Notes under the pieces: model-generated | The model's input: only the letters and a program-made list of their open reading frames with translations | The model's database searches: none | Told to the model about the DNA's origin: nothing | Origin: Streptococcus pneumoniae | Lineage (GTDB): Bacteria > Bacillota > Bacilli > Lactobacillales > Streptococcaceae | Direction of reading: 5' to 3' | DNA: 64,000 nt | Assembly (NCBI RefSeq): GCF_001096185.1 | Contig: NZ_CRPU01000010.1 | Span: forward strand, 1-64,000 | Shown here: positions 38,104 to 49,895 of the stretch, piece by piece | Layout of the letters: the number at the start of each line of letters is the position of its first letter | Position numbering within the stretch: position 1 is the first letter of the stretch | Position numbers and translations under genes: made by a program

Positions 38104-38382
38104 ATGTTAAAAGAAGTATTAACCGTTGCAAAAGTTGCGAAAAAATCATCACTCTTTTTAGGTGGTGTCGCATTTGGTACCCTTGGTTTGAAAATCTTAG
38201 CAAGTAAGGAAGCTAAAAAAGGTTATTCTAAAGCCTTGGCTAAGGCTTACAAGTTGAAAGACGGGCTAGATGCATCTGTTTCTGTTGTGAAACAACATGG
38301 AGACGATGTCTTGCAAGATGCCAAATATTTGTACGAGCAAGAGAAAAAAGAAGAGCAATTAGATAGCCTTATAGGAGAATAA
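38104..38382 (+). CDS. DUF6110-like small membrane protein
   Basis: This 92-residue protein starts MLKEVLTVAKVAKKSSLFLGG, with one hydrophobic stretch (about 15-32) and a long charged helix. ATG at 38104 is set by AAGGAGG. It stops 1 base before the P-type ATPase gene, so it is probably a partner or accessory subunit. Such small proteins accompany this ATPase class in Firmicutes. Confidence 0.75.
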   Translation: MLKEVLTVAKVAKKSSLFLGGVAFGTLGLKILASKEAKKGYSKALAKAYKLKDGLDASVSVVKQHGDDVLQDAKYLYEQEKKEEQLDSLIGE

Positions 38383-38383
38383 T

Positions 38384-40447
38384 ATGTCTTTTAAAGTGCT
38401 ACATAGAGGATACCAACATATCCGACTATCATCTTCTTTTTCACTCACCTTGGATATTCAAGACTATCTTCGTTCCTTGGCGAGAGATGAAAAGGGGATT
38501 GAGTCTATCCAGTTTTACATGGATCAACAGCACTTTACTCTACGCATAAAAGAAGGCTTTTCTGTATTAGATAATGCAGAAGCCTTTTTAAAAAGAATTG
38601 ATAAAGGTAAAGTTTCTGAGTTGATGACTCTTCCCATTCGTAGAGAAGAGAGTGCTTATTCTATTGTTTCAGGTGCAGCGATTAAGCGTATACTTTTTCG
38701 TAGTTTTGTGCCGTATCCTATTCGCTATATATGGACTTGTTATCAGGCTTTTGGCTATATTAGAGAAGCCTATCAAACACTAGCGCGTAAGGAACTAACG
38801 ATGGAGGTCTTGGACTGTTCGGCGATTTTATTGTCCTTGTTTATGAACCAATCCAAGACAGCTAGCAATATCATGTTTATGCTTGATTTGGGGAATCATT
38901 TAGATCGGTGGTCCTTGAAAAAAACTGCAACAGATTTAGAACAGAGTCTTCTTGCAAAAGAGAGCGACGTATTCTTAGTGCAGGGCGATACGGTCGTTAG
39001 TATCAAGAGTTCCGATGTTCAAATAGGAGATGTCTTGATCTTATCTCAAGGAAATGAAATTCTGTTTGATGGACAAGTGGTTTCAGGTTTAGGTATGGTC
39101 AACGAAAGTTCCTTGACGGGAGAGAGTTTTCCAGTTGAAAAAAGAGAGTCTGATTCGGTTTGTGCAAATACAGTATTAGAAACTGGAGAGTTACGCATTC
39201 GTGTAACCGATAATCAGATGAACAGCCGGATTTTACAACTGATTGAGTTGATGAAGAAATCTGAAGAAAACAAGAAAACGAAACAACGCTATTTCATCAA
39301 GATGGCGGATAAGGTCGTCAAATATAATTTCTTGGGGGCTGGTCTGACTTACCTATTAACAGGTTCTTTTTCTAAGGCTATTTCTTTCCTATTGGTCGAT
39401 TTCTCCTGCGCTTTGAAAATCTCTACTCCTGTAGCTTATTTGACAGCTATCAAGGAGGGGTTGAATCGTGAAATGGTGATTAAGGATGGGGATGTTCTGG
39501 AGAAATATCTGGAAGTTGATACGTTCTTGTTTGATAAGACGGGAACAATCACAACTAGTTATCCGATAGTTGAAAAGGTGTTACCTTTTGGGGACTATAG
39601 TGAGGAAGATATTCTCAGAATCAGTGCCTGTCTTGAGGAACACATTTATCATCCTATCGCTAATGCCATCGTCAAGCAAGCTGAGATAGAGGGGATTGAA
39701 CATGAGGAAATGCATGGGAAACTCCAATATATCGCAAGTAAGGGAATCAAATCCCATATCGATGGCCAACCAGTTCTTATTGGGAATTATGTTTTGATGC
39801 AGGATGAGCAGATTCATATCAGTTCGGAGCAAAATGCTTTAATTGAAGAGTACAAGAGTCACTACAATCTCTTATTCTTGGCTTATCAGAATGAATTGAT
39901 TGGAATGTTCTGTATTCATACTCCTTTGAGAAAAGAAGCAAAAGCAGCCTTGGAGAAACTTAAGGCACAAGGGAAAAAATTGATTCTGGCAACAGGGGAT
40001 ACCCTGGTTAGGACAGAGGAATTAGTCAAAGATTTGCCCTTTGATCAGGTCTATACAGACTTGAAACCTGATGGAAAATTTGAGTTAGTAGAGGAACTGC
40101 AGAAAGCAGGTCACACTATTTTGATGGTTGGAGATGGATTGAATGACTCAGCGGCTCTAACCCTATCAGATATCGGTGTGGTGATGAATGAGAGTGCAGA
40201 TATTTCTAAGCAGATGAGTGATATCTTATTGTTAGATAATCGCTTGGATTTCTTCCAAGAGTTGGATTGGCTATCATCATCTTTGCAAACACTCATCAAG
40301 AAGAATATTCAAGATACCGTCGTCGTAAATAGTAGTTTGATTGGCTTTGGCTTGTTTAATTGGCTCAGTCCTTCAAATCTCTCTATCTTACATAATCTAA
40401 CAACCTTACGCATAGTCCTGCGTAGCCTGTCTATTAAGGCTAGATAG
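38384..40447 (+). CDS. P1B-type heavy-metal ATPase without a CPC motif
   Basis: This is a 687-residue cation pump. The actuator motif LTGESFP, phosphorylated Asp384 in FDKTGTIT, HP motif region (YHPIANAIVKQA) and hinge VGDGLND (about 580-590) are all present. The metal-site helix reads DFSCALKISTP with Cys342, where typical Cu or Zn pumps have CPC. The N-terminus has no CxxC metal domain. The substrate cannot be named; relatives with SC or SP variants have been tied to Mn, Fe or Zn export. Confidence 0.88.
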   Translation: MSFKVLHRGYQHIRLSSSFSLTLDIQDYLRSLARDEKGIESIQFYMDQQHFTLRIKEGFSVLDNAEAFLKRIDKGKVSELMTLPIRREESAYSIVSGAAIKRILFRSFVPYPIRYIWTCYQAFGYIREAYQTLARKELTMEVLDCSAILLSLFMNQSKTASNIMFMLDLGNHLDRWSLKKTATDLEQSLLAKESDVFLVQGDTVVSIKSSDVQIGDVLILSQGNEILFDGQVVSGLGMVNESSLTGESFPVEKRESDSVCANTVLETGELRIRVTDNQMNSRILQLIELMKKSEENKKTKQRYFIKMADKVVKYNFLGAGLTYLLTGSFSKAISFLLVDFSCALKISTPVAYLTAIKEGLNREMVIKDGDVLEKYLEVDTFLFDKTGTITTSYPIVEKVLPFGDYSEEDILRISACLEEHIYHPIANAIVKQAEIEGIEHEEMHGKLQYIASKGIKSHIDGQPVLIGNYVLMQDEQIHISSEQNALIEEYKSHYNLLFLAYQNELIGMFCIHTPLRKEAKAALEKLKAQGKKLILATGDTLVRTEELVKDLPFDQVYTDLKPDGKFELVEELQKAGHTILMVGDGLNDSAALTLSDIGVVMNESADISKQMSDILLLDNRLDFFQELDWLSSSLQTLIKKNIQDTVVVNSSLIGFGLFNWLSPSNLSILHNLTTLRIVLRSLSIKAR

Positions 40448-40464
40448 ATGTGGTTATCAACAAC

Positions 40465-40503
40465 AAAAAGGAGTTACCTTTCTCGAGGGTAACTCCTTTT
40501 TTT
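40465..40503. terminator. Bidirectional terminator between the P-ATPase and tyrS
   Basis: AAAAAGGAGTTACC pairs with GGTAACTCCTTTTT around TTTCTCGAG, serving two convergent genes. Confidence 0.9.
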
Positions 40504-40523
40504 ATAGGTAAATGTTGAACAGT

Positions 40524-41780
40524 TTAGTAAGTCAATACAAAGTATTTTTTCTTTCCACGACGGATAACAGTCAGTTCGTTCTCCAACTTATCTGCGTCAC
40601 TCAAGACATAGTCAAGGTCTTGGATACGGTCGCCGTTGACGTAGATAGCTCCGTTTTGGACATCTTCACGGGCTTGGCGTTTTGAGTTAACCACACCAGA
40701 TGACACGAGAAGTTCTACGATATTGTGGTTTTCATCCGCTTGAACTTGGTAGTTTGGTACTCCACGAAGTCCTTGTTTGAGTTCTTTGACAGAAAGGTTT
40801 TTGATGTTTCCTGCAAAGAGTTGCTCAGTGATGTTGAGGGCTTCTTTGTAAGCTTCTTCTCCGTGAACAAGTGTAACGACTTCACGAGCCAAGACTTTTT
40901 GAGCCAAGCGTTCGTGTGGCGCTGCTTCAAATTGTTTACGAATTTCTTCAATCTCATCAAGTGATAAGAAAGTAAAGATCTTCAAGAAGCGAACAGCGTC
41001 AGCGTCCATAACGTTCATCCAGAATTGGTACATTTCATATGGGGAAGTCTTTTCAGGATTGAGCCAGACGGCATTTCCTTCTGATTTACCAAATTTCTTA
41101 CCAGTTGCATCTGTGATCAGTGGAACAGTTATAACGTGGCCAGTCTTGTCAGCTTTACGCCGAAGCAATTCGGTACCAGCTGTCATATTTCCCCACTGGT
41201 CAGAACCACCGATTTGAAGAGTGACATTATGGTCTTGGTTAAGGACGAAGAAGTCGTACCCTTGCATGATTTGGTAGGCAAACTCAGTGTAAGAAATCCC
41301 AGTTTCAATCCGTTTTTTAACAGATTCCTTACTCATCATGTAGTTGACCGTGAAGTATTTTCCAATGTCACGGAGGAAGTCAATGAAGCTGATGCTGCCA
41401 AACCAGTCGTAGTTGTTGACCATGACAGCTTTATTTTCGCCATTTTCAAAGTCAAGAAAACGAGAAAGTTGTCCTTGGATAGACTTGACCCAGCCATTTA
41501 CTGTGTCTTTTGTTTGGAGACTACGTTCAGCATCTTTGAAGGACGGATCTCCGATGAGACCTGTGGCACCGCCAACGAGCGCATAAGGTTTGTGACCTGC
41601 TAGTTGCAAGCGACGACTTGTCAAGATTGCGACAAGATGGCCTAGGTGAAGGCTGTCAGCAGTTGGATCGTAGCCAGTATAATAAGAAACTTGACCTTCT
41701 TCTAGGGCTTTACGCAAAGCTTCTTCATCAGTCGTTTGAAAAATCAAACCACGCTCTTTTAGCTCATCAAAAATGTGCAT
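40524..41780 (-). CDS. tyrS: Tyrosyl-tRNA synthetase
   Basis: This class I synthetase (418 residues) charges tRNA-Tyr. The HIGH-type motif is HLGHL near residue 46, the KMSKS-type motif is [11 protein letters not shown], and the C-terminal S4-like domain is [23 protein letters not shown] lies before the ATG. The leader on the minus strand is short, so there is no T-box. Confidence 0.97.
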   Translation of the reverse strand: MHIFDELKERGLIFQTTDEEALRKALEEGQVSYYTGYDPTADSLHLGHLVAILTSRRLQLAGHKPYALVGGATGLIGDPSFKDAERSLQTKDTVNGWVKSIQGQLSRFLDFENGENKAVMVNNYDWFGSISFIDFLRDIGKYFTVNYMMSKESVKKRIETGISYTEFAYQIMQGYDFFVLNQDHNVTLQIGGSDQWGNMTAGTELLRRKADKTGHVITVPLITDATGKKFGKSEGNAVWLNPEKTSPYEMYQFWMNVMDADAVRFLKIFTFLSLDEIEEIRKQFEAAPHERLAQKVLAREVVTLVHGEEAYKEALNITEQLFAGNIKNLSVKELKQGLRGVPNYQVQADENHNIVELLVSSGVVNSKRQAREDVQNGAIYVNGDRIQDLDYVLSDADKLENELTVIRRGKKKYFVLTY

Positions 41781-41879
41781 GTGTCTTTTCTCCTTTTTAA
41801 AATTATTGTTTCTACCTATTGTATCACAAACTTGGGCAATAGCCTAGCAGAATAGGGAAGAAAGTGGCTATTTTATTGA

Positions 41880-44396
<2,517 letters not shown>

Positions 44397-44418
44397 GTTC
44401 TATAAACTGTGCTAAATG

Positions 44419-44449
44419 AAGTGGCTAATCAATGGATTGCCACTTTTTT
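44419..44449 (+). terminator. pbp1b terminator
   Basis: AAGTGGC pairs with GCCACTT, followed by TTTTTC. It lies inside the longest open frame of the next gene and shows that the true start of that gene is downstream. Confidence 0.8.
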
Positions 44450-44478
44450 CTTTTTTCCTTTCGTGTTACAATAAAGGT

Positions 44479-45390
44479 ATGAATCAGTATCAGAAAAAGA
44501 TTGTTAAAGGAACCATTTATTCGCTTCTATCCGGCCTAATCTGGGGAATCTGTGGAATTTTAGGAGAATATTTCTTTACTCATTATCAAGTGTCCTCTGG
44601 CTGGATTACCTCTATGCGTTTGACACTGGCAGGGAGTCTTGTGCTCGTTTGGTCTGCAATACAATTAAAATCGCAAGTGCTAGATATTTGGCGAGATAAG
44701 AAAAATTACCTTCCCTTTTTGGCCTATGCTATTTTGGGAATTTTCTCAGTCCAGTATTTTTTCTATCTCTGTGTAGAATTTTCTAATGCTGCTACAGCGA
44801 CTATTTTACAGTTTATCAGCCCTGTCTTTATCCTCTTTTACAATCGCTTGGTTTATCAAAAACGAGCGTCAAAAAGCGCTATTTTTTATGTTTTGGTTGC
44901 CATGTTGGGTGTTTGCCTGATGGCGACAAAGGGAGATCTCTCTCAATTATCCATGACACCACTAGCACTTGTGACGGGGTTGCTGAGTGCCATGGGGGTC
45001 ATGTTTAATGTTATCTTGCCCCAACCTTTCGCGAAGCGTTATGGTTTTGTTCCCACGGTTGGGTGGGGGATGATTTTGGCAGGTTTGTTTAGCAATGTCC
45101 TTTCGCCGGTTTATCAGCTTTCCTTTACTCTTGATATTTGGAGTATCTTGATTTGTCTCATTATCGCTTTCTTTGGTACGGCTTTTGCTTTTTTTATTTC
45201 CATGAAGGCTGTGTCCTTGGTTTCTCCTTTAGTGGTTTCCGTTATCAGTGCCAGTGAACCTCTCTCTTCTGCCCTTTTGAGTGTTTTATTTTTAGGCTTG
45301 GTAGTGGATTGGTCCCTTCTTCTAGCTATGGCCCTGATTATTTTGCCCATGATTTTCCTATCGGTAGAAGAAGCGAAAGAAAGTAAATAA
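44479..45390 (+). CDS. EamA-family (DMT) transporter
   Basis: This 303-residue protein has ten membrane helices in two EamA repeats (SLLSGLIWGICGILGE near the start, SASEPLSSALLSVLFLG near the end). The start MNQYQKKIVKG follows AAAGG and lies after the pbp1b terminator. The substrate is unknown; relatives export amino acids or take up nucleosides or choline-like compounds. Confidence 0.87.
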   Translation: MNQYQKKIVKGTIYSLLSGLIWGICGILGEYFFTHYQVSSGWITSMRLTLAGSLVLVWSAIQLKSQVLDIWRDKKNYLPFLAYAILGIFSVQYFFYLCVEFSNAATATILQFISPVFILFYNRLVYQKRASKSAIFYVLVAMLGVCLMATKGDLSQLSMTPLALVTGLLSAMGVMFNVILPQPFAKRYGFVPTVGWGMILAGLFSNVLSPVYQLSFTLDIWSILICLIIAFFGTAFAFFISMKAVSLVSPLVVSVISASEPLSSALLSVLFLGLVVDWSLLLAMALIILPMIFLSVEEAKESK

Positions 45391-45431
45391 AAAGTCTTTT
45401 CTTAATTCTAAAAGTGTGCTATACTAGAATA

Positions 45432-45583
45432 GTCAATAAAACACGGGGAGATAGTTGTGAAGAGTGTTTTTAGGTTGTATCGGTAGGAGCTTGCTTTTAC
45501 CGACAGCACGTTTTATCTCACATCCCTAAAAAATCATACCTAAAAACAGACAAAAAGGCTTCAAATTTGAGGCCTTTTTTGGT
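45432..45583 (+). ncRNA. Probable small RNA gene upstream of dapH
   Basis: A region of about 150 bases has its own extended -10 (TGCTATACT, 45417-45425) and a terminator at 45552-45580 (AAAAAGGC with GCCTTTTT). No open frame of useful length lies inside. GTTTTTAGGT (near 45467) can pair with ACCTAAAAAC (45538-45547), and TCGGTA with TACCGA forms an inner hairpin. dapH has its own extended -10 right after (TGGTAGAAT, 45580-45588), so this is not simply its leader. The family is not recognised. Confidence 0.6.
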
Positions 45584-45619
45584 AGAATAGTTATCATTAT
45601 AAAGAATGAGAGGCCTTTT

Positions 45620-46318
45620 ATGACTGCTACAAAAATGAACGCACAAGAAATTATCCAATTTATCGCCAATGCTGAAAAGAAAACCAGTGTGAAAGTAACC
45701 TTTGAGGGACAACTCGCAACTACTGTACCTAGCTCTGTTGTCAAATTAGGGAATGTTCTATTCGGAGACTGGAAGGACGTGGCTCCGCTTCTCGATGGTT
45801 TGGTAGAAAATCAAGACTATGTTGTTGAGCAAGATGCTCGTAATTCTGCCGTTCCTTTGCTAGATAAACGTGCTATCAACGCTCGTATCGAGCCAGGTGC
45901 TATTATCCGTGATCAGGTTGAAATTGGTGACAATGCTGTTATCATGATGGGAGCCGTTATCAATATCGGTGCTGAAATCGGTGCAGGAACCATGATTGAC
46001 ATGGGGGCTATCCTTGGTGGCCGTGCTATCGTTGGGAAAAACAGTCACGTTGGTGCAGGTGCCGTTCTTGCAGGTGTGATTGAGCCAGCTAGCGCAGAAC
46101 CAGTCCGTGTTGGGGATAATGTTCTTATCGGCGCTAATGCAGTGGTCATCGAAGGAGTTCAAATCGGAAGTGGTTCAGTTGTCGCAGCAGGAGCTATTGT
46201 TACCCAAGATGTCCCAGAAAACGTGGTGGTGGCAGGCGTTCCAGCTCGTATTATCAAAGAGATTGATGCCCAAACCCAACAAAAAACAGCGCTAGAGGAT
46301 GCGCTTCGTACCTTATAA
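45620..46318 (+). CDS. dapH: Tetrahydrodipicolinate N-acetyltransferase
   Basis: DapH (232 residues) acetylates tetrahydrodipicolinate in the acetyl branch of lysine and diaminopimelate synthesis. After an N-terminal helical domain (about 1-85) come hexapeptide repeats forming a left-handed beta helix ([20 protein letters not shown] and on). The deacetylase of the same pathway follows by 67 bases. The ribosome site is GAGAGG. Confidence 0.93.
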   Translation: MTATKMNAQEIIQFIANAEKKTSVKVTFEGQLATTVPSSVVKLGNVLFGDWKDVAPLLDGLVENQDYVVEQDARNSAVPLLDKRAINARIEPGAIIRDQVEIGDNAVIMMGAVINIGAEIGAGTMIDMGAILGGRAIVGKNSHVGAGAVLAGVIEPASAEPVRVGDNVLIGANAVVIEGVQIGSGSVVAAGAIVTQDVPENVVVAGVPARIIKEIDAQTQQKTALEDALRTL

Positions 46319-46331
46319 TTGTAAAAGTAAT

Positions 46332-46362
46332 AAAGAGGCGGAACCCTTCTTCCAGCCTCTTT
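46332..46362 (+). terminator. Hairpin between dapH and the deacetylase gene
   Basis: AAAGAGGC pairs with GCCTCTTT, but the T-run after it is short. It may be a weak terminator that lowers, but does not stop, expression of the downstream genes. Confidence 0.5.
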
Positions 46363-46385
46363 CTGCTATATCGGAGGATAGATAG

Positions 46386-47516
46386 ATGTTAGATTTGATT
46401 CAGACTAGACGAGATTTGCACCAGATTCCAGAGATTGGCTTGGAGGAGTTCAAGACTCAGGCTTATCTGTTGGATGTGATTGAGAAATTGACTGTGGGCA
46501 AGAATTTTGTCCAAGTTCGTACTTGGCAGACAGGGATTTTGGTTTATTTGCAGGGAAGTCAACCAGAGCGAACCATTGGTTGGCGAACAGATATTGATGG
46601 TCTGCCTATTGTTGAACAAACAGCCCTTCCTTTTGCTTCTCAGCACCAAGGTCGCATGCATGCTTGTGGCCATGATTTTCATATGACCATTGCCTTGGGC
46701 TGTCTTGAGCGAGCCCTTGAGGAGCAACCTAAAAATAATCTACTCTTCCTATTTCAGCCTGCTGAAGAAAATGAGGCTGGTGGTATGCTCATGTATGAGG
46801 ATGGCGCTTTTGGAGACTGGTTGCCAGATCAATTTTATGGCCTCCATGTTCGGCCAGATCTGAAGGTTGGACAGATTGCGACTAATACTCATACACTCTT
46901 TGCAGGGACTTGCGAGGTGAAGATCCGTTTCAAAGGCAAAGGTGGCCACGCAGCCTTTCCGCATGAAGCCAATGATGCCTTGGTGGCGGCTAGTTACTTT
47001 GTGACCCAGGTGCAGTCAGTTGTCAGCCGCAATGTTAACCCAATCGAGGGAGCAGTGGTGACCTTTGGCGTTTTTCAAGCTGGAACAACCAACAATGTTA
47101 TCACAGATACAGCCTTTTTACATGGAACTATTCGGGCCTTGACACAGGATATGAGTCTCTTGGTGCAAAAGAGGGTCAAAACAGTTGCAGAAGGAGTTGC
47201 AGCTGCCTTTGATATGGAAGTTGAAGTGGAACTCAAGCAAGGTGGTTATCTGCCTGTTGAGAACAATCCAGCCTTGGCGCGTGAACTGATGGACTTCTTT
47301 GAAGAAAAAGATGGAATTGAGTTGATTGATATCGAACCTGCTATGACAGGTGAGGACTTTGGTTATCTCCTTTCAAAGGTTGATGGCGTGATGTTTTGGC
47401 TAGGTATCGATAGTCCCTACGCACTTCATCACCCTCAGATGAGTCCCAAGGAAGAGGCTTTAGCTATTGGGGTGGATGCGGTCTCTAGTTTCCTGAAAAA
47501 GAAGGCAGCAGAGTAG
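46386..47516 (+). CDS. N-acetyldiaminopimelate deacetylase (M20 amidohydrolase)
   Basis: This 376-residue M20D enzyme has metal-site motifs [20 protein letters not shown] and PAEENEAGG, and a dimerisation domain ([16 protein letters not shown]). The position after dapH makes N-acetyl-LL-diaminopimelate the likely substrate, though annotations often call it hippurate hydrolase. It ends 11 bases before the next gene. Confidence 0.88.
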   Translation: MLDLIQTRRDLHQIPEIGLEEFKTQAYLLDVIEKLTVGKNFVQVRTWQTGILVYLQGSQPERTIGWRTDIDGLPIVEQTALPFASQHQGRMHACGHDFHMTIALGCLERALEEQPKNNLLFLFQPAEENEAGGMLMYEDGAFGDWLPDQFYGLHVRPDLKVGQIATNTHTLFAGTCEVKIRFKGKGGHAAFPHEANDALVAASYFVTQVQSVVSRNVNPIEGAVVTFGVFQAGTTNNVITDTAFLHGTIRALTQDMSLLVQKRVKTVAEGVAAAFDMEVEVELKQGGYLPVENNPALARELMDFFEEKDGIELIDIEPAMTGEDFGYLLSKVDGVMFWLGIDSPYALHHPQMSPKEEALAIGVDAVSSFLKKKAAE

Positions 47517-47527
47517 AGGGCTTGTCT

Positions 47528-48067
47528 ATGAAAGCAGAACTACGCAAGAAAATTTTGCAAGAAATGAAGGCTATCCCTCGAGAGCAAAAACAGTTTATAG
47601 ACCAAGCTTTAACCGAGCGACTTTTACACCATCCCTTTTACCAAGAAGCGAAAGTCATCGCAACCTATCTCTCTTTTCCGCACGAATTTCAAACGCAGGA
47701 ACTGATTGAGCAGGTACTGAAGGACGGCAAGAAGGTTCTGATACCTAAAACCTATCCCAAGGGGTGCATGGAGTTTGTGGTCTATAATCCGCAGCAATTA
47801 GTAAAAACTTCCTTTGGCTTACTGGAGCCACAGGGAGAGTTGGAAGTAGTGGAGGCCTCTCAGATTGATTTGATTCATGTTCCTGGCTTGGCTTTTACAA
47901 CGGAAGGATGTCGGATTGGATACGGTGGAGGTTATTATGATCGCTATCTGGAACATTTTACTGGCCATACTTTGAGTACGGTTTATCCTTGTCAAGTTCA
48001 GGACTTTATCCCTGAAAACCATGATATTCCTGTTGAGGAGGTTCTGATTGATGAAAGAAATCTTTGA
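47528..48067 (+). CDS. 5-formyltetrahydrofolate cyclo-ligase
   Basis: This 179-residue enzyme converts 5-formyl-THF to methenyl-THF with ATP. Conserved parts are ATYLSFPHEFQTQEL, the folate/ATP region VPGLAFTTEGCRIGYGGGYYDRYL and the basic N-terminus KAELRKKIL. ATG at 47528 is used rather than the TTG six bases upstream. Its last 17 bases overlap the rhomboid gene. Confidence 0.92.
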   Translation: MKAELRKKILQEMKAIPREQKQFIDQALTERLLHHPFYQEAKVIATYLSFPHEFQTQELIEQVLKDGKKVLIPKTYPKGCMEFVVYNPQQLVKTSFGLLEPQGELEVVEASQIDLIHVPGLAFTTEGCRIGYGGGYYDRYLEHFTGHTLSTVYPCQVQDFIPENHDIPVEEVLIDERNL

Positions 48068-48725
48068 TAGGCGTTACCCTGTGACGAGTTTCTTCCTCTT
48101 AGTGACGGCCTTGGTATTTCTACTAATGTTGGTGACCACAGGAGGAAACTTTTACAGGGCGGATACCTTATTTCGATTTGGAGCCATGTATGGCCCTGCC
48201 ATTCGTCTCTTTCCCGAGCAAGTTTGGCGTCTCTTCTCTGCCATCTTTGTCCATATTGGTTGGGAGCATTTCATTGTCAATATGCTTTCGCTTTATTATC
48301 TTGGTAGGCAAGTAGAGGAAATTTTTGGATCCAAGAAGTTTTTCTTTCTCTATCTCTTATCAGGAATGATGGGCAATCTCTTTGTTTTTGTATTTAGTCC
48401 CAAATCCTTAGCCGCAGGAGCCTCTACTTCTCTCTATGGACTATTTGCTGCAATTATAGTTCTTCGCTATGCAACACGTAATTCTTATATCCAACAGCTA
48501 GGGCAATCTTATCTGACACTTTTTGTGGTTAATATTATTGGAAGTGTTCTGATTCCAGGAATCAGCCTAGCAGGCCATATCGGGGGAGCAGTTGGTGGAG
48601 CATTTCTAGCAATTATCTTTCCAGTTCGAGGAGAAAGACGGATGTATAGCGCTAGTCAGAGACTGGTAGCATTAGTGTTGTTCGTAGGACTCGCAGTTTT
48701 GCTTTTCTACAAGGGAATGGGATGA
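48051..48725 (+). CDS. Rhomboid-family intramembrane serine protease
   Basis: This 224-residue protein has six or seven helices. The catalytic pair is Ser125 in AAGASTSLYG and His176 in LAGHIGGAVGG, and the loop helix has WEHFIVNM. Rhomboids cut single-pass membrane proteins within the bilayer. A GGAGG nine bases upstream selects ATG at 48051 over the TTG before it. Confidence 0.93.
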   Translation: MKEIFDRRYPVTSFFLLVTALVFLLMLVTTGGNFYRADTLFRFGAMYGPAIRLFPEQVWRLFSAIFVHIGWEHFIVNMLSLYYLGRQVEEIFGSKKFFFLYLLSGMMGNLFVFVFSPKSLAAGASTSLYGLFAAIIVLRYATRNSYIQQLGQSYLTLFVVNIIGSVLIPGISLAGHIGGAVGGAFLAIIFPVRGERRMYSASQRLVALVLFVGLAVLLFYKGMG

Positions 48726-48740
48726 AAATTTGTGTAATGA

Positions 48741-48775
48741 AAAAAGATAAGGCATTTTTTGAACCTTATCTTTTT
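48741..48775 (+). terminator. Terminator after the rhomboid gene
   Basis: AAAAAGATAAGG pairs with CCTTATCTTTTT, followed by ATTTT. A BOX repeat starts 5 bases later. Confidence 0.88.
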
Positions 48776-48779
48776 ATTT

Positions 48780-48975
48780 TATACTCAATGAAAATCAAAA
48801 AGCAAACTAGGAAACTAGCAGCAGGTTGCTCAAAGCATGCTTTGAGGTTGTAGATAGAACTGACGAAGTCAGCTCAAAACACTGTTTTGAGGTTGCAGAT
48901 AAGACTGACGAAGTCAGTAACCATATATACGGTAAGGCGACGCTAACGTGGTTTGAAGAGATTTTCAAAGAGTAT
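48780..48975 (-). repeat. BOX element (boxC-boxB-boxB-boxA)
   Basis: From left to right: boxC end (ATACTCAATGAAAATCAAA), two boxB units each with GACTGACGAAGTCAG-like arms and a CAAAA..TTTTG hairpin, and a full boxA (ATACGGTAAGGCGACGCTAA, then GTGGTTTGAAGAGATTTTC). Its right tip supplies the stop codon of galU. Confidence 0.94.
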
Positions 48976-49874
48976 TATTCCTTCTCAGCCAATTCTTTTC
49001 CAAGTTGGATGAGGTAATCCTTCAAGTCATCTTTGACTTGTGGATGTTTGAGGGCGTAGTCAATAGATGTTTTCATAAATCCAAACTTATCCCCAACGTC
49101 GTAACGAGCTCCTGTAAATTCACGGGCGAAAACACGTTGTGTTTTATTAAGAGTATCAATAGCGTCGGTAAGCTGGATTTCATTTCCAGCGCCAGGAGCT
49201 TGCTTTTCGAGAATCTCAAAAATTTCTGGTGTGAGCAGATAACGACCGATAATTGCTAAATCACTTGGTGCATCTTCGGGAGCTGGTTTTTCAACGAAAG
49301 TTTCAACGCTATAAAGACCGTTAATCCCCTCACCTTGAGGAGCGATAACTCCATATGATGAAACGTCTTCATGAGGGACAGGCATGACAGCAATGGTTGA
49401 TGCGTGTGTCTTTTCGTAATCATTCATCAGTTGTTTTGTCAAAGGAACAGCGTTCTCGTCTGTGATATCCATAAGGTCATCGCCCAGCATAACAACGAAG
49501 GGCTCATTCCCCACAAAAGCTTTGGCTTGTAAGACAGCGTCTCCAAGACCACGAGGGTGAGTTTGGCGGATGAAATGAAGGCGCATACCAGTTGCTTCAT
49601 CTACTAATTTTAACAGATCTGTTTTACCTTTCTCCTTAAGATTGTATTCAAGCTCAAAGTTTGAGTCAAAGTGGTCCTCAATAGAACGTTTTGATTTACC
49701 AGTGACAACTAGAATATCTTCAATACCTGATTTGAGAGCTTCTTCCACGATAAACTGGATAGTTGGTTTGTCTACAATTGGCAACATTTCTTTGGCAAGA
49801 GCCTTGGTTGCTGGTAAAAATCGAGTTCCTAGTCCAGCGGCAGGAATGACTGCTTTTCTCACTTTCAGTGCCAT
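48975..49874 (-). CDS. galU: UTP-glucose-1-phosphate uridylyltransferase
   Basis: GalU (299 residues) makes UDP-glucose for capsule, teichoic acid and glycolipid synthesis. The nucleotide motif is [20 protein letters not shown], followed by the sugar-binding stretch [11 protein letters not shown]. It ends GKELAEKE with its TAA lying on the tip of a BOX repeat. gpsA lies 21 bases upstream in the same operon. Confidence 0.97.
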   Translation of the reverse strand: MALKVRKAVIPAAGLGTRFLPATKALAKEMLPIVDKPTIQFIVEEALKSGIEDILVVTGKSKRSIEDHFDSNFELEYNLKEKGKTDLLKLVDEATGMRLHFIRQTHPRGLGDAVLQAKAFVGNEPFVVMLGDDLMDITDENAVPLTKQLMNDYEKTHASTIAVMPVPHEDVSSYGVIAPQGEGINGLYSVETFVEKPAPEDAPSDLAIIGRYLLTPEIFEILEKQAPGAGNEIQLTDAIDTLNKTQRVFAREFTGARYDVGDKFGFMKTSIDYALKHPQVKDDLKDYLIQLGKELAEKE

Positions 49875-49895
49875 AAGAATCCTTTCTTTAGAGGG

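Noticed and set aside
40515-41860. T-box leaders before tyrS, hisS, aspS or argS
   Set aside because: The gaps before these genes are too short, and I saw no specifier hairpin or the conserved T-box bulge sequence.
44416-44478. N-terminal extension of the DMT transporter
   Set aside because: The extension contains the pbp1b terminator and has no ribosome site; the start at 44479 has one.
45391-45619. Lysine riboswitch before dapH
   Set aside because: The position would be attractive, but the conserved lysine-riboswitch core is not evident, and dapH has a separate promoter after the terminator.
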